Below are positions 44,238 through 54,024 of a stretch of 63,565 bases of DNA, one piece after another. The stretch is from an uncultured Gammaproteobacteria bacterium (lineage in GTDB: Bacteria; Pseudomonadota; Gammaproteobacteria; JAADHQ01). Numbering within the stretch: position 1 is the first letter of the stretch; each line of letters begins with the position of its first letter. The notes below the pieces were generated by a model. The model was not told the DNA's origin and did no database searches. It saw only the letters and a program-made list of their open reading frames with translations. The stretch spans positions 1-63,565 of the forward strand of contig CAMYJO010000020.1 of the NCBI GenBank assembly GCA_947258755.1, read 5' to 3'. Position numbers and translations under genes: made by a program.

Positions 44238-45602
44238 TCACTTATCTTCAAGTTCACCTAGGCACAGGCCAACGGTTGTGTAGGCCTCACGTAATTTGAA
44301 TTGTGTTTCGGCCGAGGCCTCGCTTTTTTCGAGTGAGTCATCACAGGAACGGCAGGCATTTTTCAGTTGCCAGTGCAGCTCATTCAGCATCAAGTCTATT
44401 TCATTCAACTCGGCAATGGCCTCAGGGTCCGGCTCTTTGGCGAGCTGTTTAAGCCATCCGTGTATATCACCACCGACCAGGCCGGATTCATTCGACATGC
44501 TGAGCACATGTGTGCTGACTTTGTATAAAGAGCGACCCTTGTTGCTGGATAGCTGATCAGACATATCCATGATATTGCTATTTTGCAGCGCGTCGATGGC
44601 ATGGCTGAGTGCCTGACTGCGAACATAAAGGCTGTCGGCTCTTTGGCTGATATCGATATCGGTCGGTAGGGTCATCTTCAGGCCGGAGTACTTCAAGATA
44701 GAGCTGAGCGCCTTATAGACATCATAAAAATAGGTCTTCGCATTCATCTGTAGGTAGGGCAACAGATCGAACATATTACGGCCATGGCGCTCGAACTGTT
44801 TTGTGCGTATCGCATAGATACTGTCGGCGACGCCGACAATCTGACCGATAATGCCCAGATTGGTATCGTTCTTGTTGGCCGGGTAACCGCTACCATCGCA
44901 GCGCTCATGGTGTTCGAGTATCGCCTTGCTGACTCCTGCCGGAATATCCTTATGTTGTTCCAACAACAGCTTGCCGATAACAACATGGCTCTGGATGGCG
45001 CGCCATTCCTCAGCGGTCAAACCGCCCTTTTTGTTTAACACCTCAGGTGACAGGTGAATAAAGCCGATATCATGCAGCAGGCCGGCCAGATAGGTCTGGT
45101 GCCGGGTGTCTTTATCGAGGCCCATCTCGATGGCGATTAACAGCGATAACCAGGCGCAGAATACGGCCTTGTCGAGTTGCTCCGGCATTTGTTCATTGAT
45201 GACTGTCAGTTTTTGAATAATGACCGGGTTCAGACGCGTAAACAGAAAAGTTTTCTTGGCCATAATCTCGAATGACATTTTGTCGTGAATGGTACGACAG
45301 TCCTGATAGGTGTCGAGTTGCCCCTGCAATTTTTTAAACAGGAAAGCGTAATCGATGCTATCGGACAGTATGATACTGTTTTCGAGTGGCTGGCTAAGCT
45401 TGTGCTGGATCAGGCGTTCAGCGGTATCTTTATTGACATGGGTGCCTTTTTTGCACAGCAATACGCCTTTTTTGTTGACGATGTCCTGACTGGAGATGAC
45501 ATCCTTGGACTCATCGAGTTGGGCGAGGTGTTCTACATAATGGTCATCAACCTTGTCCAGATCGTCAAGGTCTTCGAATATGTTATCGGAGTTATCGCTC
45601 AT
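44238..45602 (-). CDS. HD-GYP domain protein, likely cyclic-di-GMP phosphodiesterase
   Basis: A 454-residue cytoplasmic protein. The HD-GYP domain (about residues 130-320) carries HQTYLAGLLHDIGFIHL, QSHVVIGKLLL and ILEHHERCDGSGYP, retaining the HD pair, the downstream His residues and GYP. The N-terminal ~125 residues are an uncharacterised regulatory region (VNKKGVLLCKKGTHVNKDTA), and the C-terminal ~120 residues are helical. It should hydrolyse c-di-GMP to GMP or pGpG. Upstream there is a hairpin GCCGCT-AGATC-AGCGGC at 45685-45701. Confidence 0.88.
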   Translation of the reverse strand: MSDNSDNIFEDLDDLDKVDDHYVEHLAQLDESKDVISSQDIVNKKGVLLCKKGTHVNKDTAERLIQHKLSQPLENSIILSDSIDYAFLFKKLQGQLDTYQDCRTIHDKMSFEIMAKKTFLFTRLNPVIIQKLTVINEQMPEQLDKAVFCAWLSLLIAIEMGLDKDTRHQTYLAGLLHDIGFIHLSPEVLNKKGGLTAEEWRAIQSHVVIGKLLLEQHKDIPAGVSKAILEHHERCDGSGYPANKNDTNLGIIGQIVGVADSIYAIRTKQFERHGRNMFDLLPYLQMNAKTYFYDVYKALSSILKYSGLKMTLPTDIDISQRADSLYVRSQALSHAIDALQNSNIMDMSDQLSSNKGRSLYKVSTHVLSMSNESGLVGGDIHGWLKQLAKEPDPEAIAELNEIDLMLNELHWQLKNACRSCDDSLEKSEASAETQFKLREAYTTVGLCLGELEDK

Positions 45603-45810
45603 TTATGTTCAGGATACCAATTGAATATTGCATATTCATTTACTGGACAGCTATCGAAATTTGATGCACATCGATCTTGCATATGCCGCTAGATCAGCGG
45701 CTAATAGTTATTAATTGTAGTAATAATAACAGGCTAACTGGAAATTGCTAATAATTATTCCTGCGCCAGAATAGTGCAAAACACAAAACAAGCGATTAAA
45801 TAAGAAAGTG

Positions 45811-46344
45811 CTAATCCCTTTTTTTAAGGCCAGATGGGTCAGTGAAGGGCTCGTACCGCACGTCAACAATATAAAATTTCTCTCGCCCCTTAGGTAAAGA
45901 CACGCGGATTTCATCATCGATGTGTTTGCGCATCAATGCCTGTGCCAGCGGCGCATCCATACTGATCCAGCCCTTTTTGGTATCGAATTCATCTGGACCG
46001 ACGATACGGTATTGATGCTCGATGCCAGACGAATCCTCGACTTTTATCCAGGCACCGAAGAATATTTGTTGTCGGTTGTCCGGAGTACGGTCGACAACCT
46101 GGAGGTGGTCCAGGCGCTTTTGCAGGTAGCGTACACGCCGGTCGATCTCACGGAGTTGTTTCTTACCATAGATGTATTCGGCATTTTCTGAGCGGTCACC
46201 CTGGGCCGCGGCCTCGGATACGGCCTGGGTTACCTTGGGCCGTTTCACCCGCCATAGGTAATCGAGTTCCTCTGACAGACGCTGAAACCCTTCAGCGGTA
46301 ATGTAATTGGAGCCTGGTTTTTGCGGCGGTCGATATCTGCCCAT
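45811..46344 (-). CDS. greB: Transcription elongation factor GreB
   Basis: Stimulates transcript cleavage by backtracked RNA polymerase. N-terminal coiled coil with YITAEGFQRLSEELDYLWR and the tip residues GDRSENAEYIYGKKQLREID (conserved Asp and Glu). C-terminal FKBP-like domain with YRIVGPDEFDTKKGWISMDAPL. The extended N-terminus MGRYRPPQKPGSN is GreB-type rather than GreA. 177 residues. Confidence 0.95.
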   Translation of the reverse strand: MGRYRPPQKPGSNYITAEGFQRLSEELDYLWRVKRPKVTQAVSEAAAQGDRSENAEYIYGKKQLREIDRRVRYLQKRLDHLQVVDRTPDNRQQIFFGAWIKVEDSSGIEHQYRIVGPDEFDTKKGWISMDAPLAQALMRKHIDDEIRVSLPKGREKFYIVDVRYEPFTDPSGLKKRD

Positions 46345-46397
46345 TGTTACAGTTTAGAATGTGCAGGCCCGTTAGCAGACAAACTAAGCATGCCAGG

Positions 46398-48056
46398 CTA
46401 ATCACGATCCGAAAACAGAGCCGACATCAATAGGCCGATGCCTATTGTTCCCAGTAGCCAGCTGCTGATCGGGGCACCCATGAGTTTATTGGTGGTGTCC
46501 GTGTCCTGCGTCATCATGATGGCCGCACTGATGATAAATGCGGCGGCACCGATAGCGGCAACGCTGCGGTAATTATTTTTATTGATGTCTTTGCGAAGCT
46601 GTTGCAGTTGCTCTGATTTGTAATTGATCTGCAGACGACCATCGACGGCCTTGCGCAGAAAGTCATGGGTCAGTGCCGGAATCTCCGGTAGCTTTTCTGA
46701 CCAGGCCGGCAGGTTGGTGCGCATTCTTTTGACGAAGGCGGCGGTACCTATCTGCTCGTGCACCCAACGCTCAAGGAAGGGCTTGGCCGTAGTCCATAGA
46801 TCCAGGTCAGGATACAGCTGCCGTCCCAGGCCCTCGATGTTCAACAAGGTTTTTTGTAACAGAACCAATTGTGGCTGGACTTCCATATTAAAGCGACGAG
46901 CGGTCTGGAACAGGCGTAACAATACCTGGCCAAATGAAATTTCCTTTAACGGACGATTGAAGTTGGGCTCACAGACAGCGCGGATCGCTGATTCAAATTC
47001 ATCCACGCGTGTATTTTCCGGTACCCACTCGGAGGCCAGGTGTAATTCGGCGACGCGACGGTAATCGCGGTTAAAGAATGCCAGCAGGTTCTCGGCCAGG
47101 TAGCGTTGATCGTCCGGGGTCAGCGTGCCGATAATACCGAAGTCAACGGCGATGTACTGGCCTTCGTCTGATACGAAAATATTGCCGGGGTGCATATCTG
47201 CGTGAAAAAAATTATGGTCGAAGACCTGAGTGTAGAAAATTTCCACACCCTGTTCCGCCAATTGTTTCATGTCGATGCCAAGCGCGCGTAATTTTTCAGT
47301 CTCGCCGATCGGCGTGCCATGTATGCGCTCCATGACAATGACATTACGTTTTGCCAGTGGCCAGTAAATTTCCGGCACATAGAGCATGTCCGAGCCTTCG
47401 AAATTGCGTCGCAGTTGTGTCGCATTGGCGGCTTCCCTGACCAGATCAAGCTCATCAAAGATGACTTTTTCGAACTCTTCGACGACTTCCAGCGGTCGCA
47501 GTCGCTTGCCATCATCCCAATACTTATTCGCTAGTCCGGCGATGTAGTACAGCAGGCCGATATCGCGACGTATGGTCTTTTCAATGCCCGGTCGTAGCAC
47601 TTTGACGACGACTTCACTGTCGTCATGCAGGGTGGCAGTGTGGACCTGAGCGATAGAAGCGGATGCGAGCGGCTCCTGATCAAAGCTGGCAAAGCAGTCC
47701 GGAATTTTTTTACCATAGGCCTTTTCAATGATTTCGATCGCTTGTTGCCCGGGAAAGGGGGCAACGCGATCTTGCAGCCTGGATAACTCTTCGGCGATAT
47801 CATCCGCTAGCAGATCACGTCGGGTCGATAGGATCTGTCCAAATTTGACGAAAATAGGTCCAAGGTCTTCCAGAGCCTGACGAATACGTTGTGCACGCGG
47901 CGCGCGCTTAAACCTGAACCAGTTCCATGGCGCCAGGTAAAACATAAAGCGCAGCGGGCGGAACAGATGGGTGGCAAAGATAATTTCGTCCAGGCCATGT
48001 CTGACGAGAATACGATTAATCGTGAATATGCGTAAAAGTTGTGATGGTCTTATCAA
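46398..48056 (-). CDS. ubiB: UbiB, ATPase of the ubiquinone biosynthesis complex
   Basis: An atypical protein kinase-like ATPase needed for aerobic ubiquinone synthesis. KxGQ motif appears as FVKFGQILSTRRDLL (about residues 50-64). An Ala-rich loop (PLASASIAQVHTA), kinase-like HADMHPGNIFV and VDFGIIGTL follow. Two C-terminal membrane helices (about 500-520 and 528-546) anchor it. It starts at a TTG overlapping the ubiJ stop (TTGA). 552 residues. Confidence 0.95.
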   Translation of the reverse strand: MIRPSQLLRIFTINRILVRHGLDEIIFATHLFRPLRFMFYLAPWNWFRFKRAPRAQRIRQALEDLGPIFVKFGQILSTRRDLLADDIAEELSRLQDRVAPFPGQQAIEIIEKAYGKKIPDCFASFDQEPLASASIAQVHTATLHDDSEVVVKVLRPGIEKTIRRDIGLLYYIAGLANKYWDDGKRLRPLEVVEEFEKVIFDELDLVREAANATQLRRNFEGSDMLYVPEIYWPLAKRNVIVMERIHGTPIGETEKLRALGIDMKQLAEQGVEIFYTQVFDHNFFHADMHPGNIFVSDEGQYIAVDFGIIGTLTPDDQRYLAENLLAFFNRDYRRVAELHLASEWVPENTRVDEFESAIRAVCEPNFNRPLKEISFGQVLLRLFQTARRFNMEVQPQLVLLQKTLLNIEGLGRQLYPDLDLWTTAKPFLERWVHEQIGTAAFVKRMRTNLPAWSEKLPEIPALTHDFLRKAVDGRLQINYKSEQLQQLRKDINKNNYRSVAAIGAAAFIISAAIMMTQDTDTTNKLMGAPISSWLLGTIGIGLLMSALFSDRD

Positions 48057-48697
48057 GGCCTGGGGTCCGTGTTGTTATTGTTTTTATTGCTAAGGATATT
48101 GTGCAGGCGTTGCATGCGCGCCTGCAAGCGCTCCATGTCATTCCTGAGAATATCTACATCGTGATTGAAGGCCTCGACTTCGTATTTTGTTGCCACCAGT
48201 TGCTTTTCTTCTTCAAGATATTCTGCCGTATCCTGTTGCAGTGAATCCTCTACTTGTTTGCCCCAACGTAGCAGGCTGCGCAAGCCGCGACCCAACTGAT
48301 GGGCGAGCACATCGCCAGTGATGTGTGACAGATGTTCTTCCCAGTCGATGTCGAGTTGTTGCAGTATCTGCTTAAATAGTTGTCCGCTTTCGGTATCACC
48401 AATGATCTCAACATCACCGGAAAATAAGGCTTGCTCGGTGTTGTTACCAAGACCCATCTTCAGCAATGAAAACGGCGCCCCGCGCAAGCGTGTGTCCGTG
48501 TCGCCATCATAATGTGACATAACGTGGACTCGTTGCGTGCCGGGAATAATGTAAAGGCTCATGTCCAGCCCGAGTATATCAATAGCAATAACTTTGCCTT
48601 GCAGACGCGCCATGTGACTCTTGCCCTCAGGGTCGAGTTCGATGTAACGGTTCAGTGAAGATTCAAGCGCTGCAGTGATTATCACGGGCAAGTTCAC
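48053..48697 (-). CDS. ubiJ: UbiJ, SCP2-domain ubiquinone assembly factor
   Basis: A 214-residue protein with an N-terminal SCP2 lipid-binding domain (about residues 1-115, LESSLNRYIELDPEGKSHM; GAPFSLLKMGLG) and a C-terminal coiled coil (EVEAFNHDVDILRNDMERLQ). It helps organise the Ubi complex around the quinone intermediates. It lies between ubiE and ubiB, the standard order. Confidence 0.92.
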   Translation of the reverse strand: MNLPVIITAALESSLNRYIELDPEGKSHMARLQGKVIAIDILGLDMSLYIIPGTQRVHVMSHYDGDTDTRLRGAPFSLLKMGLGNNTEQALFSGDVEIIGDTESGQLFKQILQQLDIDWEEHLSHITGDVLAHQLGRGLRSLLRWGKQVEDSLQQDTAEYLEEEKQLVATKYEVEAFNHDVDILRNDMERLQARMQRLHNILSNKNNNNTDPRP

Positions 48698-48731
48698 GGG
48701 AGTCGGGTCCTTTGCTTATGTTGCCACTATG

Positions 48732-49493
48732 TCAGAATTTATAACCGCGGTGCAATGCGACGATGCCGCCGCTGAGGTTATGAAAGTCACATTGTTCAAA
48801 ACCTGCATTCTCCATCATATCCTTGAGCGTGCCCTGATCGGGATGCATGCGAATAGACTCGGCCAGGTAGCGGTAGCTATCGGCGTCATTGGCCACCAAC
48901 TTACCCATGAATGGCAGGATCTTGAATGAGTAAAAATCATAGAGCGGTTTCAGGCCCGGGGTGACAGGCTTGGAGAATTCAAGTACCAGCAGACGACCGC
49001 CGGGTTTTAAAACACGGTACATGGATTTCAAGGCCAGGTCCTTGTCAGTCACATTCCTGAGACCAAAAGCAATGGTGATGCAATCAAAGCTGTTGTCCGG
49101 GAAGGGTAGAAACTGGGCGTCGGCCTGGACAAAGTCAACATTACCGAGGATGCCGTCATCGATCAGTCGCGCGCGACCGTTGTTCAGCATTGATGCGTTG
49201 ATGTCCGACAGGATGACCTGACCCTCAGGGCCGACCAGCGATGAAAATTTAGCTGTCAGATCGCCGGTGCCGCCGGCGATGTCCAGTACCGACTGCCCTT
49301 TGCGCACAGCGCTCAATTCAATGGTGTAGCGTTTCCATAGGCGGTGGATACCCAAGGACATCAGGTCATTCATCAGGTCGTATTGATCAGCGACGGAATG
49401 GAATACATCGGCGACTTTGCCGGCCTTTTCCTCTACCTTGACCTTTTGATAACCGAAATGGGTAGTTTTCTCGTCGCGTTGTTTATCTTGCAT
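48732..49493 (-). CDS. ubiE: Ubiquinone/menaquinone methyltransferase UbiE
   Basis: SAM-dependent C-methylation of the quinone ring. [20 protein letters not shown] is the family N-terminus, [16 protein letters not shown] the SAM site, and [16 protein letters not shown] and [17 protein letters not shown] the later motifs. 253 residues. First gene of ubiE-ubiJ-ubiB. Confidence 0.97.
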   Translation of the reverse strand: MQDKQRDEKTTHFGYQKVKVEEKAGKVADVFHSVADQYDLMNDLMSLGIHRLWKRYTIELSAVRKGQSVLDIAGGTGDLTAKFSSLVGPEGQVILSDINASMLNNGRARLIDDGILGNVDFVQADAQFLPFPDNSFDCITIAFGLRNVTDKDLALKSMYRVLKPGGRLLVLEFSKPVTPGLKPLYDFYSFKILPFMGKLVANDADSYRYLAESIRMHPDQGTLKDMMENAGFEQCDFHNLSGGIVALHRGYKF

Positions 49494-49666
49494 GGCTTAT
49501 ACCAGTCGCTCATGGGTTTCTAAATGGTATGGCTAACATCATGCTAGGCTGCCATCGTCGCCGTCATGATGCCTATTAAAGCATGAAGCGTACAAAAATG
49601 CAGGGATCAATGCCGGCTTTTGCCGCGCACGGATCTGCCGGCAGTACCCGAATTTGTGTCAACAGC

Positions 49667-50041
49667 TTAGTGGCTAGGCGGATTTTCGTTGCGTTTATGC
49701 CCTGCCTCTTGCAGGCGTTTAAGATAATTATTCCAGTTGTCATCCTTGTCCCGGCCTAATTTGTACAAAGTTTCCCAGGAATAGATACCGGTGTTATGAC
49801 CATCGCTGAAATGCAGGCTGACCGCGTAGTTGCCGACTGGTTCGATTTTATCGATATTGACGAATTCCTTGCCGACCTGTAGTACTTCCTCACCCGGGCC
49901 GTGGCCCTGAACCTCAGCCGAGGGCGAGAAGCAGCGGAGATATTCGCAGCTGTAATTATACGTGTTACCGTCATCAAAGGTGATTTCCAGTGTGCGCGAC
50001 ATCTGGTGCAGATTAATTTCGGTCGGCTTGGGATTGCTCAT
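49667..50041 (-). CDS. DUF971-family protein
   Basis: A 124-residue single-domain protein homologous to the N-terminal domain of gamma-butyrobetaine hydroxylase. LEITFDDGNTYNYSCEYLRCFSPSAEVQGHG and VSLHFSDGHNTGIYSWETLY are characteristic. It could bind Fe-S or metal through Cys/His, but the role is unknown. It lies 18 bp after hslU on the same strand, a frequent arrangement in beta- and gammaproteobacteria. Confidence 0.9.
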   Translation of the reverse strand: MSNPKPTEINLHQMSRTLEITFDDGNTYNYSCEYLRCFSPSAEVQGHGPGEEVLQVGKEFVNIDKIEPVGNYAVSLHFSDGHNTGIYSWETLYKLGRDKDDNWNNYLKRLQEAGHKRNENPPSH

Positions 50042-50059
50042 GCATTTATCTCCGGTTCA

Positions 50060-51397
50060 TTACAGTATGTAGCGACTCAGGTCTTCGTCCTGAGAGAGCT
50101 CGCTTAGATATTGGTTTACATAGTCTTTATCAATCTTGATGGTCTCACCACTGTGATCTGGGGCCTCGTAAGAAATGACCTCAAGCAAGCGCTCGACCAC
50201 GGTGTGCAGACGGCGCGCGCCGATATTCTCGGTGTTTTCATTGACATGCCAGGCGATCTCAGCGATACGCTTGATGGCATCATCGGTGTATTCCAGCTTA
50301 ACGCCTTCGGTCTCCATCAGTGCCGTGTATTGCTCGGTCAGTGAGGCATCCGGTTCGGTCAGGATGCGGATAAAGTCTTCAACGCTGAGGGCCTTCAGTT
50401 CCACCCTAATCGGTAAACGTCCCTGCAATTCGGGGATCAGGTCCGATGGCTTGGTCAGGTGAAAGGCACCTGAGGCGATAAATAAGATGTGATCGGTCTT
50501 GACCATGCCGTACTTGGTATTGACGGTACTACCTTCGACCAATGGCAACAGGTCGCGTTGTACGCCTTCGCGTGACACGTCCGGGCCGCCAGACTCTGAG
50601 CGCTTGGCAACCTTGTCGATCTCATCCAGAAAAACGATACCGTTTTGTTCGACACGCTCAACGGCGGTGAGCTTGAGTTCGTCCTCATTGATCATTTTCG
50701 CAGCTTCTTCGTCGATCAGTAGCTTGCGTGCATCCTGTACCTTCAGTTTACGCGTACTGGTGCGGCCGCTGGACATATTTTGCAGCATGCCCTGCAGTTG
50801 GCTGGTCATGTCCTCCATGCCCGGCGGTGCCATGATTTCCACGCCAATCGGGTTAGCTGACACCTCGATCTCGATCTCGCGCTCATCGAGCAGGCCTTCG
50901 CGTAGTTTTTTACGTAATTTCTGTCGGGTTTCGCTGTCCGCTTGCGGTGCCTCTTCTTCGCTGAAGCCAAAGGCCTGCTTCGGCATCGGCAGCAACGCAT
51001 CCAGAACCCGTTCTTCGGCTGAATCCTCGGCACGATTCTGGACCTTCTGGATCTCGACCTCACGGGTCATCTTGATCGAGAAGTCAACAAGATCGCGTAT
51101 AATCGATTCAACATCGCGACCAACATAGCCTACTTCGGTGAATTTAGTCGCCTCAATCTTGATAAACGGCGCATTCGCCAGCTTCGCCAGGCGGCGTGCA
51201 ATCTCGGTTTTACCGACCCCGGTCGGTCCGATCATCAATATATTCTTGGGTGTGATTTCGGCACGCAGCGTGGCATCCACATTCATACGTCGCCAGCGAT
51301 TGCGCAGCGCGATCGAGACGGCGCGTTTGGCCTCATGCTGGCCGATAATGTGTTTATCGAGTTCCTGAACAATCTCTCTGGGTGTCATTTCCGACAT
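50060..51397 (-). CDS. hslU: HslU, ATPase of the HslUV protease
   Basis: A hexameric AAA+ unfoldase that feeds HslV. Walker A is [15 protein letters not shown] (about residues 55-69). The central pore motif is GYVGRD, Walker B is [12 protein letters not shown], sensor II is [11 protein letters not shown], and the C-terminus LSRYIL inserts into HslV. The acidic I-domain occupies about residues 110-240. 445 residues. It is second in the heat-shock operon hslV-hslU. Confidence 0.97.
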   Translation of the reverse strand: MSEMTPREIVQELDKHIIGQHEAKRAVSIALRNRWRRMNVDATLRAEITPKNILMIGPTGVGKTEIARRLAKLANAPFIKIEATKFTEVGYVGRDVESIIRDLVDFSIKMTREVEIQKVQNRAEDSAEERVLDALLPMPKQAFGFSEEEAPQADSETRQKLRKKLREGLLDEREIEIEVSANPIGVEIMAPPGMEDMTSQLQGMLQNMSSGRTSTRKLKVQDARKLLIDEEAAKMINEDELKLTAVERVEQNGIVFLDEIDKVAKRSESGGPDVSREGVQRDLLPLVEGSTVNTKYGMVKTDHILFIASGAFHLTKPSDLIPELQGRLPIRVELKALSVEDFIRILTEPDASLTEQYTALMETEGVKLEYTDDAIKRIAEIAWHVNENTENIGARRLHTVVERLLEVISYEAPDHSGETIKIDKDYVNQYLSELSQDEDLSRYIL

Positions 51398-51432
51398 GAA
51401 GGCTTACTCCTGGCGACAGCGTTAATGGATGA

Positions 51433-51978
51433 CTACGACTCGTAGTCCAACGCTTCAATGCTAAGGTTGTGATTGGTGTAAATACATATATCTCCGGCGA
51501 TCGTGAGGGCTTTTTCGACGATCGTGCGCGCATCAAGCTCGGTATTGCCCACAAGCGCACGCGCCGCAGACTGTGCGAACGGGCCACCCGAGCCAATGGC
51601 CATCAGGCTGTCCTCGGGTTCGATAACATCGCCGTTACCGGAAATGATCAGCGATGTCTTGTCGTCGGCGACCGCCAGCAGCGCCTCCAGGCGACGCAGC
51701 GCACGGTCGGTGCGCCAGTCTTTGGCCATCTCGACCGCAGCCCGGGTCAGGTTGCCGCCATGGGTTTCCAGCTTGCCTTCAAAGCGCTCAAACAAGGTGA
51801 AGGCATCGGCGGTACCACCGGCAAAGCCGGCCAGTACCTTGTCATGGTACAGGCGTCGGACTTTGCGTGCGTTACCCTTCATGACGGTATCGCCGAGGCT
51901 GACCTGGCCATCGCCACCAATAACGACCTTGCCGTTGCGACGGACGGAGAGAATGGTGGTGCCACGAAATTGTTCCAC
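51433..51978 (-). CDS. hslV: HslV, peptidase of the HslUV protease
   Basis: An N-terminal-nucleophile threonine peptidase. After processing, the catalytic Thr is the first of [21 protein letters not shown] start at GTG 51978 ([11 protein letters not shown]), eight bases after GAGG; a TTG five codons earlier is less well placed. [10 protein letters not shown] and [14 protein letters not shown] are family segments. 181 residues. A sigma-32-type promoter lies about 100 bp upstream. Confidence 0.96.
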   Translation of the reverse strand: MEQFRGTTILSVRRNGKVVIGGDGQVSLGDTVMKGNARKVRRLYHDKVLAGFAGGTADAFTLFERFEGKLETHGGNLTRAAVEMAKDWRTDRALRRLEALLAVADDKTSLIISGNGDVIEPEDSLMAIGSGGPFAQSAARALVGNTELDARTIVEKALTIAGDICIYTNHNLSIEALDYES

Positions 51979-52073
51979 TGGTTGAGTCCTCAAAAATCGG
52001 GAAGTGCGTGATTGTACACGAATTCTATGCGTTAATTGGGTAAAATTTCTATGGAAATAACCCAGCCCCGAGT

Positions 52074-52105
52074 CATTATATGGGGTCTAAATCGATTATT
52101 TCAAT
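52074..52105 (-). promoter_or_regulatory. Heat-shock (sigma-32) promoter of hslVU
   Basis: On the minus strand ATTGAAA (52105-52099) and CCCCATATAATG (52085-52074) are separated by 13 bases, matching the RpoH pattern CTTGAAA-N13-15-CCCCATAT. It is positioned correctly for hslV. Confidence 0.8.
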
Positions 52106-52244
52106 GCATGCCTGGCAAGGCGGAGGGCATGGTTTGATGCTTTGATGATGTGCGCCACTGTCGGCGCCAGTGCGCTTGCTCTGTCCATCTGATTATCGCA
52201 CACTTGATAATAGCGCAGCCCGCGCGATCAGATTGGGATCGACA

Positions 52245-52799
52245 ATGAACGTAAAACAGGATCTGGTCCGTCATTATCACTGGCTCAGGCAGTACGGACT
52301 GAACGACTCACACAGCGGTAATGCTTCAGTGCGAGATGGCGATACGGTCTGGGTAACGCCGAGCGGTTGTTGCGCAGACACGCTCGAAGAACATGAGCTG
52401 GTGGCCTGTACCATCAATGGCGAGCTTGGCGTTGGCGCTTCGCTGGACGCACCTTTGCATATCGCGGTCTATCAACTGAACCCGACGGCGCGCGCATTGT
52501 TGCACAGTCATGGCCCACACAGTGTTGCCTTAACCATGGACGGCAAGGATTTTGTACCGCTGGATTTTGAAGGGAAATACTATTTTCCACATGTACCGGT
52601 ATTAAATATTGAATTCCAGGATTACCTGGATGAATCGCCGCCACAGGTTGCGCATGCGTTGGCGCAAAATAAAATAGCGATTGTGCGCGGCCATGGCGTG
52701 TATGCACAGGCCGAGACGGTTAATCTAGCCTACAAATGGAGCTGCTCGCTGGAACTGTCGGCGCAGACGGCGTTTATCAGTAGGCAATCCGGCAGCTAG
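52245..52799 (+). CDS. Class II aldolase/adducin-family protein
   Basis: A 184-residue protein with the class II aldolase fold. HSGNASVRDGDTVWVTPSG gives the phosphate-binding loop, LLHSHGPHSVAL the first zinc His pair, and IAIVRGHGVYA the third zinc His. The start is ATG 52245 behind GGGA. Substrate not evident; relatives include fuculose-phosphate aldolase, ribulose-5-phosphate epimerase and MtnB. Divergent from hslV. Confidence 0.85.
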   Translation: MNVKQDLVRHYHWLRQYGLNDSHSGNASVRDGDTVWVTPSGCCADTLEEHELVACTINGELGVGASLDAPLHIAVYQLNPTARALLHSHGPHSVALTMDGKDFVPLDFEGKYYFPHVPVLNIEFQDYLDESPPQVAHALAQNKIAIVRGHGVYAQAETVNLAYKWSCSLELSAQTAFISRQSGS

Positions 52800-52898
52800 A
52801 GCAAAGCCTGCGCTGTGATCCCAAAGGGCTGGATCTTATCGGCAATGTGTGGCCCACGGTTTGTTGTTTTGTAGTTAAGCATGAGAGAGGTGTTCAAA

Positions 52899-53576
52899 TG
52901 GCTAGATTAAAATTCATGCTGGGTATTTTTCTGTTGATGCTTTATAGCGCAACAACATGGGCAGCATGACCATCAAGGCACTGAAGGAACGTTACCAGGA
53001 CGAAGTCAGTGCGTCGTGCCTATGCAGCCTATGCCGATCGTGCCTGCAGTGAAGGTTATCCGAATATTGCGCATTTGTTTAAATCACTGGCGGCATCGGA
53101 AGGCGTGCATGCGCGCAATTTTAAAAAAACTTCTGCAGGAATTGAAGGTTGATATTAAGTCTATCCCGATGGCGAAAGCACGTGCCGTGGGCAGTACGCG
53201 CAGTAATCTCCGGCATGCCTCAGGTGTTGAGCGCGATGAAATTGACCGCGAATACCCTGCCATTCTCAAACGTATTAAGCCTGAGAACAATGAGGAGGCG
53301 ATCCGCGAGATTACCCATGCCTGGAAGGCCGAACAACAACACCGCGACTTGATTGAAAAAATATACAATGCGGCCAAGCGCTGGTTTGGCTTGCTGGTCG
53401 GGCGTATCGAAGGTGGTGATTCGCATTATCATATCTGCGCTATATGCGGATCGACCTTAAACGAATTGCCAACAGACAAATGCCCTATCTGTGCGCAGTC
53501 AGTGGCCAACTATTCCGAAGTGACGGCATACCCGCAAGCTGCCTGTAAAGCGCCGGCGAGTGATGATGACTGGTAG
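52899..53576 (+). pseudogene. Rubrerythrin-like gene with three frame disruptions
   Basis: The pieces in order are: signal peptide MARLKFMLGIFLLMLYSATT plus WAA then TGA; MTIKALKERYQDEVSA; RRAYAAYADRACSEGYPNIA through SEGVHARNF; KKLLQELKVDIKSIP through WKAEQQHRDLIEKIYNAAKR; and a rubredoxin-like tail CAICGS...CPICAQ. The di-iron ligands (E..Y in the helices, EQQH) and CX2C pairs mark an exported rubrerythrin-type peroxide-detoxifying protein. Frame changes lie at about 52968 (GCATGACC), 53012 (GCGTCGT, probably lost CG from GCGCGTCGT) and 53120-53130 (A7, probably one extra A). Three lesions make it a pseudogene. Confidence 0.85.
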
Positions 53577-53585
53577 TGCACTTGA

Positions 53586-54008
53586 TCAGTTCGGGAATTC
53601 GCTTAGGCAACATCTGCCTGACGGGTTGCTGGTCGAGCAAGAACATACGTGCTGTCGGGTCTGCTCGATAACAAACGATTTTAGCTTTGGGTTTTCTATG
53701 GCACTTTTTCGGTCAATACCGAAACAATAGCAAACGGGCGCGCTATCAGATTGTTGTTTGACTCCCGGGATCGATCGTAAGGCGTGTTTTTCAATGCAGG
53801 AATTATCCTGTCCGAAGTAAACAACACTGCATTGTGGGTCACTACAATAATAATAAAGTTGTTCCTTGTTGTGCCACTGCCATGGTGCCTTTATATGATG
53901 CATGATCGTGATCGGTGACACCTGATTATAGGTCTTGCCATTAACAGGGCAGGTATGTTTTCCGGGATGGATGTTTTCATTTCCTGATGTCGCGCAACAA
54001 TTTGACAT
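53586..54008 (-). CDS. CopZ-type iron-sulfur metallochaperone-like protein
   Basis: A 140-residue cysteine-rich protein: CCATSGNEN and CPVNGK near the start (CPxCG-like), YYYCSDPQCSVVYFGQ in the middle, and VCYCFGIDRKSAIEN plus CSCSTSNPSGRCCLSEF at the end. The last part is the CxCF...NPxGxCCL pattern of [2Fe-2S] BFD/CopZ-N-terminal-like domains, as in Archaeoglobus CopZ. There is no HMA domain. The second Cys of the first CPxC pair is Asn (CPVNG). Possible role in metal or redox handling. Confidence 0.75.
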   Translation of the reverse strand: MSNCCATSGNENIHPGKHTCPVNGKTYNQVSPITIMHHIKAPWQWHNKEQLYYYCSDPQCSVVYFGQDNSCIEKHALRSIPGVKQQSDSAPVCYCFGIDRKSAIENPKLKSFVIEQTRQHVCSCSTSNPSGRCCLSEFPN

Positions 54009-54024
54009 GTTGTGTCACCTCATT

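Noticed and set aside
45685-45701. Hairpin GCCGCT-AGATC-AGCGGC upstream of the HD-GYP gene as a terminator
   Set aside because: No T run on either strand and only six base pairs. Its role, if any, is unclear.
50499-51128. 209-codon plus-strand frame antisense to hslU
   Set aside because: Low-complexity Ser/Arg-rich translation typical of the antisense of a conserved gene; hslU is intact over the same span.
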